A stretch of 64,000 bases of DNA from Streptomyces mashuensis (GTDB lineage: Bacteria; Actinomycetota; Actinomycetes; Streptomycetales; Streptomycetaceae): positions 310,001 through 374,000 of the forward strand of contig NZ_BNBD01000007.1 in NCBI RefSeq assembly GCF_014654785.1, given 5' to 3'. Both the position numbers and the translations under genes were made by a program. Numbering within the stretch: position 1 is the stretch's first letter; each line of letters starts with the position of its first letter. A model generated the notes under the pieces. The model was given only the letters and a program-made list of their open reading frames with translations, was not told the origin of the DNA and did no database searches. Shown here piece by piece: positions 24,989 through 33,339 of the stretch.

Positions 24989-25678
24989 TCACCGGGTCTC
25001 GATCGCGCGCCCCGTCACCTCACCGGGGCGGATGCGGACCCACAGGTCGCGCTGCCCGCCGGCCCAGGGCCGTGCGCCGGGCCGGGTGGACAGGGACTCC
25101 ACCGTGCCGGGGTCGGTGACGTGTTCGGCCGGCCCGGTGACGAGCACGCTCCAGCCGCGCCTGAGCTGCTCGTCGATGTGGTCGGCCTCGAACGCGAGCC
25201 GCTCGCCCTCCGCCGGCGCAGCGCCGCCGTCCGACTCCGTGCGGTAGACGATCGTCCGGCCGTCGACCAGGAAGTTCACGGGCAGGACGACGGGCGCCGA
25301 CCCGGTGCCGGTCAGGCCGATCCGGCCGATGCCGTGGGTGCCGAGCCGGCGCCAGCACTCGTCCTCGGGAAGCTGCTGCAGCAGGGGGTGCCGGGCCGCC
25401 TCCTGCCGGCCGGGCGGCGCGTCCCGCCGCCCCTCCACCAGCTCGTCGTACGGCATCTCCAGCGCGGCGGCCACCCGCGTGAGCGCCGCCGGGTCGAAAT
25501 CGCCGCTGAACGTCTCCAGCTGGCCCAGGTAGGCGACGGACATGCCGGCGCGCCGTGCCAGCTCCTCGCGGGTCAGCCCCAGCTGCTCCCGGCGGACGGC
25601 ACAGCGCGTGGCCACCGTGTCCTCGTGCGGCTCGCCGGGGGAGCCGGGATCCGGCCCGTCGGGCTCGTCGCTGTGCAT
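24989..25678 (-). CDS. XRE-type HTH protein with an FMN-binding split-barrel domain
   Basis: 229 residues. Residues about 20-80 form a Cro/C1-type helix-turn-helix (LGLTREELARRAGMSVAYLG). Residues about 95-225 form a pyridoxamine-5'-phosphate-oxidase-like split barrel with VVLPVNFLVDGRTIVYRT, RLAFEADHID and RRGWSVLVTGPAEHV. Such fusions are common in Streptomyces; the barrel may bind FMN or F420 and tune DNA binding. The ATG at 25678 follows a near-perfect GGAGGT six bases upstream. A second copy of the same architecture lies at 26478-27161 on the opposite strand. Confidence 0.85.
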   Translation of the reverse strand: MHSDEPDGPDPGSPGEPHEDTVATRCAVRREQLGLTREELARRAGMSVAYLGQLETFSGDFDPAALTRVAAALEMPYDELVEGRRDAPPGRQEAARHPLLQQLPEDECWRRLGTHGIGRIGLTGTGSAPVVLPVNFLVDGRTIVYRTESDGGAAPAEGERLAFEADHIDEQLRRGWSVLVTGPAEHVTDPGTVESLSTRPGARPWAGGQRDLWVRIRPGEVTGRAIETR

Positions 25679-25845
25679 GCCGGACCTCCGCGTCGGCCTC
25701 CGGACGGGAGGGCCCCATCCGCTTCTCGCGGATCCGAATTGCGCGGTGCACGGCCCAACCGCCGCTTCCCCGCGTCTGTACGGGTCCTCCCGCCACTCCC
25801 ATCACACCACGCCCGGCCGCCCCCCGCCATGGCGGGCGGAAGCTG

Positions 25846-26301
25846 TCATTCCGGGGCCCCGCTTCCGTACGGGCCGTAGAGGTCCAGCAGGCGGGTGCGG
25901 GCGGCCCGCAGGCGGCGGCCGATCACCTCGACGACGTAGATCAGGAGGGCGTGATCGAGCTCGTGGTCGCGTTCGCACAGTTCGCGCACCTCCGACGCCG
26001 TGAATTCCCAGGCCCGGACGGGGCTCGTGGCCTCGGCCCCCATGTGCCACTGGTGCGGCGGGCACAACCACGACCAGCCCAGCATCCGGCCCGGGCCCAG
26101 GGTCTCGACCACCGCCGCGCGGCGCCCGGGCACGTGCAGGTCGAGGGCCACGTTGCCCGTGCGAATGATCCAGAAGCGGTCGGCCCGGCCTCCCTCCTCG
26201 AAGATGCGGGTGCCCGCGTCGAACGACACCTCGCGGCTCAGGCCCATCAACCGCTCCCGCGGCCCCTCGGGGATGGCGGCCAGCACACCACTGCGCTTCA
26301 C
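25846..26301 (-). CDS. Cyclic-nucleotide-binding domain protein (Crp-like sensor without HTH)
   Basis: 151 residues, almost all a cNMP-binding beta-roll: REVSFDAGTRIFEEGGRADRF, IIRTGNVALDL, VVETLGPGRMLGWSWL and a C-terminal helix ending in YVVEVIGRRLRAARTRLLDL. No DNA-binding domain follows, so it is a stand-alone sensor rather than a Crp/Fnr activator. I placed the start at the GTG at 26301 because the upstream open frame is Arg/Ala-rich with no domain and GGGA lies seven bases before the GTG. It diverges from the XRE-FMN protein at 26478, 176 bases away. The ligand is unknown. Confidence 0.8.
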   Translation of the reverse strand: MKRSGVLAAIPEGPRERLMGLSREVSFDAGTRIFEEGGRADRFWIIRTGNVALDLHVPGRRAAVVETLGPGRMLGWSWLCPPHQWHMGAEATSPVRAWEFTASEVRELCERDHELDHALLIYVVEVIGRRLRAARTRLLDLYGPYGSGAPE

Positions 26302-26477
26302 GACGACGTCCCGTCCTTTCCGTCGGCGGACCCCCGCCCGGCCAGCCTGACCACACGCCCGGCGCCCCGCACCCCGAGCGCGCCGCAGGGGGTGGGCCCC
26401 AGGGTCCCGACATGCGCCCGGCCGCCGCCCTCGGGAAGATGGAGGGCACACCAGGACTCAGGAGGCGGGACACGGCC

Positions 26478-27161
26478 ATGGCCACGGAACCAGGGGACGG
26501 AACCGGCCCTCCTCGGCCGGGCCCCGGCAGCGACCTCGGCCGGCGGCTGGCCCGGCGCCGGGAGGAGCTCGGCCTGACCCGTGAGGAGACCGCCGCCCGG
26601 GCCGGGATGGACCCCGGCTACGTCGCGTACGCGGAGTCGCAGGCCGGCGTCGTCCCGATGGAGGCCCTCACCGGCCTGGCCGGTGCGCTGGAGACCTCGG
26701 TCCCCGCCCTGCTGGGCGGGGGCACCGAGCAGCCGCCGGGCAGGGGATCCCTCGCCCGCAGCCCGGTCCTCGAGGACCTGCCGCTCGCCGAGTGCCGCGA
26801 GAAACTGGCGGCGGGCGGCATCGGCCGCGTGGTGTTCTCCCGGTCGGAGGGGCCGGAGGCCGTCCCCGTCAACTACGCCTTCATGGGCGACGCCATCGTC
26901 TTCCGCACGGCGGCCGGGAGCGCGCTCGCCGGTGTCGTCGGCGGGGACGTCGCCTTCGAGATCGACCGGATCGACGAGGCCCGCAACGAGGGCTGGAGCA
27001 TCCTCGTCAGGGGAGTGGCCGAACCGGTCACCACCCCGCAGGAGCAGGAGTGCCTGCGGAGCAGCGCCGACCCGCATCCCTGGCCGGGCGGCGACCGCGA
27101 CACCTGGGTGCGCATCCCGGTCGGCACCCTCAGCGGCCGCCGCATCCGCAGCGGCCTGTGA
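26478..27161 (+). CDS. XRE-type HTH protein with an FMN-binding split-barrel domain (second copy)
   Basis: 227 residues. HTH at about 20-75 (LGLTREETAARAGMDPGYVAY) and split barrel from about 95, with AVPVNYAFMGDAIVFRT, VAFEIDRIDEARNEGWSILV and PHPWPGGDRDTWVRIPVG. The ATG at 26478 has GGAGGCGGGA seven bases upstream, which decides it over the upstream in-frame codons. It is a paralogue of the gene at 24989-25678 and diverges from the cyclic-nucleotide-binding gene. It converges on the LuxC fusion with 28 bases between the stops. Confidence 0.85.
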   Translation: MATEPGDGTGPPRPGPGSDLGRRLARRREELGLTREETAARAGMDPGYVAYAESQAGVVPMEALTGLAGALETSVPALLGGGTEQPPGRGSLARSPVLEDLPLAECREKLAAGGIGRVVFSRSEGPEAVPVNYAFMGDAIVFRTAAGSALAGVVGGDVAFEIDRIDEARNEGWSILVRGVAEPVTTPQEQECLRSSADPHPWPGGDRDTWVRIPVGTLSGRRIRSGL

Positions 27162-27189
27162 GGATGCCCGGAACCGTCGGTCCTGTCGG

Positions 27190-29694
27190 TCAGTGGCGGT
27201 GGTCCACCACCGTCCGCAGCTTGCCCGTGCTCGGGGTGCGGGTGAAGGCCGGCAGGTCCGCCTGCTCGATCTCCAGGTCCAGCAGGCGGTCCTCGACCGC
27301 CGACCGCAGCTCCTCGTAGCCGCTCAGGAACGCCGTACGCAGAGCCTCCGGCGCGGTGGTCGTACGTTCGACGCGGACGGTGAGGTGCTCGCGGGCCGGG
27401 GTGCGGGTGAGGATCAGCTGGAGCTCGCCGCTGTAGCCGCAGTCGCTGCCGGCTATCGCCAGGAAGCGGCGGTAGTTGAGGAAGTACGACGCCACCCGCA
27501 TCACGTCGCCGCCGCGGCCCAGCAGCTCGAACCGCGGAGAGCGGTTGCCGCAGGGGCACGGGCCGGGAACGGCGCGGCCCAGGTCGCCGATGACGTAGCG
27601 GCCCAGCTTCTGGCCCCGGCGCGCGTGGGTGGTGAACACCAGCCGGCCGGTCTCGCCGGGGGCGACCGGGCGGTCCGCGTCCGTCTCCAGGATCTCCAGC
27701 GTGTGCAGGTCGGCGTGCAGGTGGTGGACGCCGCCGGTGCTCTCGGCGCACTGGTGGCCCAGCGGGCCGAGGTCGGTGCTGCCGTAGGTGACGGAGCGGA
27801 CGACCTCGATGCCGAAGTCCTCCGTGAGCGTGCGGCGCTGCTCCGCCGTGAAGTGCTCGCCGCCGTAGAAGATCTTGCGGATGCCGCCGTACGAGCGCAG
27901 CAGGTCCGCCTGGTCGTGCAGCAGCTGCCACAGGTACGACGGCATGCCGAAGAGCGTGTCGGCCCGGTGGGCGACGAGGGTCTCGGCGGTGACGCGGTGG
28001 TCCGGGCCCGCGGCCATGGGCAGCTGGACGCCGCCCAGGCGTTCGAGGATGGAGAAGAAGCTGATGAAGCCGCCGTACATGCCGCCGCAGTAGAACAGGT
28101 TGGCGGTGCGGTCGCGGGCCGGGTCGTAGCCGGCGGCGATCAGGCCGCGGGCCGCGGCACGCATCTGCGTGTCGTAGTCGTCGTACGTGAACAGGGACAG
28201 GGCGGGCTTGCCGGTGGTGCCGCCGCTGCGGAAGTACAGCTCGGCGTCCTGCGCCGCGACGGAGTCGTTGAGCACCTGCACCGCGGCCTTGTCGAGCAGC
28301 GGGCCGTCCGGTGCCGGGAACGCCGGCGTACGGACGAGGTCGTCGAGGCACGCGGTGGTGGCGAAGCGCTCGTCGGCCTGCACGGCGACGCGGCGGCTGT
28401 AGCGCTGCAGTGCGTACACGCCGTCGTGCGGCTCGCCCGCGTAGCTGCCCAGCATGGCGCCGACGGGGGTGACGCGCGTCGCGCCGGCCGCCAGGACCAG
28501 GCGGGACAGCTCGGCGACGTCGGCCCGGCTGCCGCCGATGCCCGCCGTCTGGAGGTAGCGGCGCATGGGCCGCAGCGTCCGCAGCAGGTCCGTGCGCGGC
28601 AGGGGCTTGACCCACACGCTGCGGTGCAGCGGCGACGCGGTCAGCGCCGGGCGGGTGTCGGCCATGACGCGCCAGGAGCCGTCGGGCGCCGCGAGGACCC
28701 GGGTCAGGCCGAGGTGCTCCTCCAGGCGGGCGACGAGCTCGGTGGCGGTGAGCTCGGCCTCCTCGCCCGGGCTCAGCGGCTGCTGCCCCTCGGCGGCCGG
28801 CTGCGCGGCCAGGGCCTCCGCCAGCCGCCCGGCGAAGGCGAAGACCTCCTTCTCGTCCTCGGTGTCGAGGTAGACGACCTGGGGGCTGGAGCACGCCTGC
28901 TGCTCCAGGAGGCACACGTCGGCGGCGAGGGCGCCGACGGTGGCGGCGTCCTGCCACGCCTCACGGGTGAGGTACGCGAACGAGATCTTGTGGCCCCACT
29001 CCACGAGCCGGCAGCCGGGCGGTACGTGCGCGGCGACGCCCTCCACGGCCGCCTCGCCGCCCCACACCGCGACCGCGTCGGCGGGCGCGCACATCTGCCG
29101 CAGCCACTCCTGCCGCGAGGACGGGAACCGCAGCACGACGACGCGTTCGGCGACGGCACCGGTCGGGTCGAGCGCGGCGAGCTCCGCGAGCAGGTGCTGG
29201 GCGAGCAGGGTGTCGGCGCTGCTCGTCTTGAGCACGTTGACGTTGCCGGCGAGCAGGCCCTCGACAACGCTCAGCGGCGCGACGGTGGCGGCGTTGCCGG
29301 GAGCGATGTGGGCGACGAGGCCGACGGGCGCCCACGCCTCGTAGACGGTCTCCTTGGCGTCGGGACGGGTCAGCCGGTGGGGCGTGCCGTCGCCGAGCTC
29401 GCGGCGCAGCTTCCGGGTGAGCTGCGGGCGGCGCAGGAACGCCGACAGCTCGGCCAGGACGGCGTCCGCCTCGTCGGCGGGCAGGTGCCCGGCCAGGCGG
29501 GTGCGGACCGGGTGGCCTGGCTCGGCCAGGGCGGCGGCGAGCGCGTCACAGGCGGCGAGGACGGTCTCGGTCTCCAGCGGCGTCGCCAGGGCGGCCTCGA
29601 CGGCCTCCGGCAGCGCGGCGAGGCGGCGGCCGGCCTCCTCGTCGTCGACGAAGGCGCCCTGCCAGTAGTGGTGTTCGGTGTTCTCGGTCGTCAC
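27190..29694 (-). CDS. LuxC-type acyl-CoA reductase fused to a PaaK/LuxE-like adenylation domain
   Basis: 834 residues from a GTG at 29694. Residues 1 to about 440 match LuxC acyl-CoA reductase: HIAPGNAATVAP (129-140), GLLAGNVNVLKTSS and the active-site stretch EQQACSSPQVVYLD with Cys268. From about 440 the protein becomes a PaaK/LuxE-like adenylate-forming domain with the P-loop SGGTTGK at 490-496, YGSTDLGPLG near 608 and a CPCGN metal-type site. LuxC reduces an activated acyl group to an aldehyde with NADPH; the second half could activate the acid and load it. The start overlaps the LuxE-like gene's stop. A single chain carrying both activities is not the standard lux arrangement. It is the last gene of a five-gene leftward operon. 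Confidence 0.82.
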   Translation of the reverse strand: MTTENTEHHYWQGAFVDDEEAGRRLAALPEAVEAALATPLETETVLAACDALAAALAEPGHPVRTRLAGHLPADEADAVLAELSAFLRRPQLTRKLRRELGDGTPHRLTRPDAKETVYEAWAPVGLVAHIAPGNAATVAPLSVVEGLLAGNVNVLKTSSADTLLAQHLLAELAALDPTGAVAERVVVLRFPSSRQEWLRQMCAPADAVAVWGGEAAVEGVAAHVPPGCRLVEWGHKISFAYLTREAWQDAATVGALAADVCLLEQQACSSPQVVYLDTEDEKEVFAFAGRLAEALAAQPAAEGQQPLSPGEEAELTATELVARLEEHLGLTRVLAAPDGSWRVMADTRPALTASPLHRSVWVKPLPRTDLLRTLRPMRRYLQTAGIGGSRADVAELSRLVLAAGATRVTPVGAMLGSYAGEPHDGVYALQRYSRRVAVQADERFATTACLDDLVRTPAFPAPDGPLLDKAAVQVLNDSVAAQDAELYFRSGGTTGKPALSLFTYDDYDTQMRAAARGLIAAGYDPARDRTANLFYCGGMYGGFISFFSILERLGGVQLPMAAGPDHRVTAETLVAHRADTLFGMPSYLWQLLHDQADLLRSYGGIRKIFYGGEHFTAEQRRTLTEDFGIEVVRSVTYGSTDLGPLGHQCAESTGGVHHLHADLHTLEILETDADRPVAPGETGRLVFTTHARRGQKLGRYVIGDLGRAVPGPCPCGNRSPRFELLGRGGDVMRVASYFLNYRRFLAIAGSDCGYSGELQLILTRTPAREHLTVRVERTTTAPEALRTAFLSGYEELRSAVEDRLLDLEIEQADLPAFTRTPSTGKLRTVVDHRH

Positions 29695-30857
29695 GACAGG
29701 CCCTTCATCAGTTCGGCGGCGGCAACCGCACAGCTTCGGTTCCGGCTCACTCCGGCGCGGCCGCGGTGGACGAACCAGGGGGTGTCCAGCTCGCAGCCGC
29801 AGCTCTCGCCCGGATGCAGCTCGGCCAGGTCGCCCATGACGACGCTCTGCGCCGGCACGGAGGTGATGTACGGCGACACGAGGTGCAGGAAGCCCACCTC
29901 GCCGTACGGCAGCGGCTCCAGGGTGCGCGTGTCGCGGACGAACACGCGGGACCAGACGGGGGCGTGCAGGCGGTGCTGCGCGCACTCGATGTAGGGGATG
30001 CAGTGCTCGACGGAGCCGAAGGTGTCGCGGATCCGGTCCGAGGGGACGCCGAGCTGCTCGGTGACGCGGGCGTAGAAGGTGTCCTTGCCGATCTGCTGGT
30101 CGGCGTGGCCCTTCCAGCCGCCGCCCAGGATCACGAGGGAGCCTTCCGGCAGCCGCACGGGCGGCAGGCCCATGGCCCGCATGCGCTCCAGGGTGAACCA
30201 CAGGAACGCCGGGAAGCCGAGGATGCGCACGGGGACGTCGTCCTGCGCGAAGCGCCGGAGCGCGGCGATGCAGCCGAACGGGTCGAACTCGTGGCCGTTC
30301 CCGGTGTGGCGCAGGGCGTACTCGACCTGCCGGGCCGGCGCGAAGTCGCACAGGTAGTTGTCGGTGAAGGAGGTGCCGAGCTTCAGGTCGGGGGCCGGCT
30401 GGTAGCTGTAGAGCAGGTAGTTGACCTCCTCGTGGGGCGTGATCCAGCCGTTGCGCTCGAAGATGCGGGCCACCATGCGCTGGGCGGAGCGGATGGTCCA
30501 GGTGTCGAAGAACATCTGCGACTTCTGGCCGGTGGTGCCGGAGGACGTCAGGTGCAGGTCGACGGCGTCGCGGTCGATGGAGAGCACTTCGTGCCGCTTG
30601 AAGAAGTTCGCGTGCACCAGCGGCGCCCGGAAGGGCTCACCGGCCGCGGTGGCCTCGTACAGGCTGCGGAAGAACGGCGAGCGTTCGGCGTGCCAGGCGT
30701 TGATCTCGGCCATGGCGGTGGCGAACAGCTCGTCCTCGGCAGGGCCGGTGGCGTACGGGTCGGTCAGGTCGCACAGCCGCTGCACCGCTGCGAGCGCGGC
30801 CGGGTCGGGCACGGCGACCGGTGCGAGATGGGAGTTGACCGGATCGTTCGGGTTCAT
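29691..30857 (-). CDS. LuxE-like acyl-protein synthetase
   Basis: 388 residues of the LuxE/PaaK acyl-adenylating family. The nucleotide loop LTSSGTTGQKSQMFFD is at 103-118, preceded by APLVHANFFKRHEVLS, the typical LuxE lead-in. Downstream are ILGGGWKGH, DTFGSVEHCIPYIEC and GEVGFLHLVSPY. LuxE takes a fatty acid or acyl group, forms the acyl-AMP and passes the acyl to a cysteine before transfer to LuxC. Its ATG overlaps the GNAT gene stop and its stop overlaps the LuxC fusion start, so the products are made in a fixed ratio. Lux-type bioluminescence genes (luxAB) are absent, so the aldehyde must serve another purpose. Confidence 0.83.
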   Translation of the reverse strand: MNPNDPVNSHLAPVAVPDPAALAAVQRLCDLTDPYATGPAEDELFATAMAEINAWHAERSPFFRSLYEATAAGEPFRAPLVHANFFKRHEVLSIDRDAVDLHLTSSGTTGQKSQMFFDTWTIRSAQRMVARIFERNGWITPHEEVNYLLYSYQPAPDLKLGTSFTDNYLCDFAPARQVEYALRHTGNGHEFDPFGCIAALRRFAQDDVPVRILGFPAFLWFTLERMRAMGLPPVRLPEGSLVILGGGWKGHADQQIGKDTFYARVTEQLGVPSDRIRDTFGSVEHCIPYIECAQHRLHAPVWSRVFVRDTRTLEPLPYGEVGFLHLVSPYITSVPAQSVVMGDLAELHPGESCGCELDTPWFVHRGRAGVSRNRSCAVAAAELMKGLS

Positions 30858-32047
30858 GGGGCAACCTCGAGTGTGGGCAGGTAGGTGGCCGCCCAGGCCG
30901 AAAGGTAGGCGTCCAGGTAGGGCTGGAGGGCGGTGTCGACGACCACGCCGCGGAAGTCGATCTGTTCGGCGGTGCGGGTCATCACGACGTAGTCGTGGAA
31001 GCCGTCGCCGTCCGGGTCGGGGCGCATCGCCGGGTACAGGGCGCTGGGGATGAACCCCTGGGCGAGGAAGGCCGACAGCGGCCCGTGCTCGGCGAGCGGC
31101 ACGAGCGCCTCGACGTACCCGGTGCCGGCCCGGGTGAGGGTCCGGGTGATGGCCTCCAGGTACCCGGCGGCGGTGGCCGGGGACGGGTGGGCCGCGATCA
31201 GGGCGCAGTAGCGGCCGGTGCGGTTGAGGTAGGCGTACACCTCGAAGGCGCCGTCGTCCGCGACGAGCAGGGCGTTGGGTGTGTGCAGCGGGTAGAACCA
31301 GCTGGTGGCGTCCGGGAAGCGCTCGTGGAAGCGGCGGCGTACGAAGGCGGGCGCCTCGACGATCTCCAGCCGCGCCGCCGAGTGGCCCCGGGGCGCGGGG
31401 GCCGGCGGGGTGGTGCGGGGTTCGGGGCCGTCGGTGCCCAGGGTGAGGGCGACGGTGCGCAGCAGCGGGGCGAGCGGTGCGGGGACCTCGGGCACGGGGC
31501 GGCGCCGGTCCAGGACGCCGGGGGAGTGACGCGCGTAGAGTGCGAGGCTCTCGCGGCTGCTGAGGTCGACGGCGTTGGGCAGGACGCCCAGCGGCCGGAA
31601 GCCGTTGCGGGTGACGACGCGCTGCGGGCCCGGGCTGACGGTCCGTACGGTCGCGTACACCGAGTCCAGGCGGTCGGCGCCGGTGCCGAGCCGCTGCCGG
31701 CACAGCGCGTCGGTCAGGGTGCCGGCCAGGCCGCCGGCCCGGTGGTCGGGGTGCACGGCCAGCCCTTCGAGGCGGCCGATGCGGCTGCCGGGCTCGCCGT
31801 GGATCGCCGCCGAGCCGGCCAGGTGGCCGGTGCGGGAACAGCGGGCCACCAGCCACAGGGTGTGCGGGTCGGCGATGAGCCGGGACATCTCGGCGGGGTC
31901 GGTGCCGAGCGCGGCCGGGTAGTGCGGGCCGTAGACGGCGTAGTAGAGCTGGCGCAGGTCGGCGATGTCGGCGGGGGCCGCCCGGTCGATCGTCGTGGTC
32001 GTGGCGGTGGCGGTGGTCGTGGCGGTGGTGCTCGCCGTGGTGGTCAT
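30854..32047 (-). CDS. GNAT-family acetyltransferase with two domains
   Basis: 397 residues. After a low-complexity Thr/Ala start (about residues 1-18) comes a GNAT fold with IGRLEGLAVHPDHRAGGLAGTL near 90-111, the acetyl-CoA-binding region. A second, weaker GNAT-like part follows from about 215 (ATSWFYPLHTPNALLV to TGYVEALVPLAEHGPLSAFLAQGF). It probably acylates an amine or hydroxyl on the product of this operon. The substrate is unknown. The ATG overlaps the MFS stop and the stop overlaps the LuxE start. Confidence 0.75.
   Translation of the reverse strand: MTTTASTTATTTATATTTTIDRAAPADIADLRQLYYAVYGPHYPAALGTDPAEMSRLIADPHTLWLVARCSRTGHLAGSAAIHGEPGSRIGRLEGLAVHPDHRAGGLAGTLTDALCRQRLGTGADRLDSVYATVRTVSPGPQRVVTRNGFRPLGVLPNAVDLSSRESLALYARHSPGVLDRRRPVPEVPAPLAPLLRTVALTLGTDGPEPRTTPPAPAPRGHSAARLEIVEAPAFVRRRFHERFPDATSWFYPLHTPNALLVADDGAFEVYAYLNRTGRYCALIAAHPSPATAAGYLEAITRTLTRAGTGYVEALVPLAEHGPLSAFLAQGFIPSALYPAMRPDPDGDGFHDYVVMTRTAEQIDFRGVVVDTALQPYLDAYLSAWAATYLPTLEVAP
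32000..32047 (-). repeat. Low-complexity Thr/Ala codon repeat at the GNAT start
   Basis: The first 18 or so codons alternate ACC/ACG/ACA and GCC/AGC, giving a Thr/Ala-rich unstructured N-terminus. The run looks like slippage-prone DNA at a gene start and may be a recent expansion. Confidence 0.6.
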
Positions 32048-33339
32048 CGCTCTCCTCCGGAGGCGGTGAACTGGGGTTCGGGGGTTGCGGGGGCGGCATC
32101 GGCGGTGCGCTCCTCGCGGAGCAGCGCGAGCGCGCAGGCCGCCGGCAGCAGTCCGGCCGCCTGGACCAGGCAGAGGGTGCGCGGCCCGACGTGGTCGCCG
32201 AGCAGGCCGAAGAACAGCGAGGCGACGGGGAAGGTCGCGCCGAGGACGGCCTGCATGACGGCGAAGAAGCCGGGCTTGTCGGCCGGCGGCACCAGCCGCT
32301 GGAACAGCGCCACGAAGCGCACCCCGATGACACCGACGCACCAGCCGGCCACGAGCAGGCAGCCGGCCATGACCGGGCGGCCCGGCAGCAGGCCCGGCAC
32401 GGCCAGGGCGGCGGCCATGACGGCCAGCAGGCAGGAACCGGCGGTCGTGGGCCGGCCGGGGACGCGGGCCCCGGTGAAGGACCCGAGGAGGGTGCCGGTG
32501 CCGAGGGCGGCCTCCAGCAGGGCCACCGTGCCGCCGCCCTCCTCCAGCACGGACCGGGTGTAGAGGGGGATGACGACGAAGACGGCGGTGGTGAAGAGGT
32601 TGGCCGCAGTGAAGCACAGCAGGATGCGGCGGACGAAGGGGAGCCCGCCGAGGATCCGGTGCAGGTTCGGCCGGGCGGCGGCGTCCGCGCCTTCGTCGGA
32701 GCCGGGAGCGGCCTGCGGGCGGAAGCGGACCGTCGTGATGAGGACGGCCGCCGTCCCGTAGGCGGCGGCGCAGCCGGTGGCGAGGCCGGCCAGGCCCGCG
32801 CGGTCGACGATCAGGGCGCCGAGGAGGGCGCCGCCCAGGCTCGCCAGGGACTGGGTGGACAGTTCGAAGCCGGTGGCGGCCTCGATGTCCGCGTCGTCGA
32901 CGAGTTCGGGGACGGAGGTGGTCAGGCAGGGGTCGAAGAACGCCTGGCAGGTGGCCAGCGCCAGCGTCGCGGCGTACGCGGCGGGCAGCGGCAGGCCGGC
33001 GGTGTACGCCCAGCAGGCGAGGGCGGCGGCCGTGGTGCCCGCGCCGGCGGCGGCCGTGCGCAGCACCGAGCGGTGGGCGTGGCGGGCGACGGTCCGGGCG
33101 ACCACGGGTGCCAGGGCGACCGCGGGCAGGGTGCTGACGGCCATGAACAGCCCGGAGGCCAGGCCGCGGCCGCCGCTCACGGCGTAGGCGACGAGCCACC
33201 AGGAGACGCCGACCTGGAACATGCGCACCGCGGCCTGCGTGAGCACCTGGGCCGCCCAGACGGTGCCGAAGGCCCGGTTGCGCAGGACGAGGGGCGTACG
33301 ACGCGTGCGACGCCCGGCTTCGGGGACGGAGGCGCTCAT
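32044..33339 (-). CDS. MFS exporter of the LuxC/LuxE operon
   Basis: 431 residues with about twelve TM segments, starting VLRNRAFGTVWAAQVLTQAA, the lead-in of the MFS_3/EntS-like exporters. The loops are short, and a cytoplasmic middle section (about 190-220, Asp/Ala/Pro-rich) separates the two six-helix halves. Its ATG overlaps the stop of the PaaK-like gene and its stop overlaps the GNAT start, so it is a fixed part of the operon. It probably exports the operon's end product. The substrate cannot be read. Confidence 0.82.
   Translation of the reverse strand: MSASVPEAGRRTRRTPLVLRNRAFGTVWAAQVLTQAAVRMFQVGVSWWLVAYAVSGGRGLASGLFMAVSTLPAVALAPVVARTVARHAHRSVLRTAAAGAGTTAAALACWAYTAGLPLPAAYAATLALATCQAFFDPCLTTSVPELVDDADIEAATGFELSTQSLASLGGALLGALIVDRAGLAGLATGCAAAYGTAAVLITTVRFRPQAAPGSDEGADAAARPNLHRILGGLPFVRRILLCFTAANLFTTAVFVVIPLYTRSVLEEGGGTVALLEAALGTGTLLGSFTGARVPGRPTTAGSCLLAVMAAALAVPGLLPGRPVMAGCLLVAGWCVGVIGVRFVALFQRLVPPADKPGFFAVMQAVLGATFPVASLFFGLLGDHVGPRTLCLVQAAGLLPAACALALLREERTADAAPATPEPQFTASGGER

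Noticed and set aside
25823..25836. 14-bp palindrome CCCGCCATGGCGGG as a terminator for the cyclic-nucleotide gene
   Set aside because: It has no loop to form a normal hairpin; too weak to list as a terminator.
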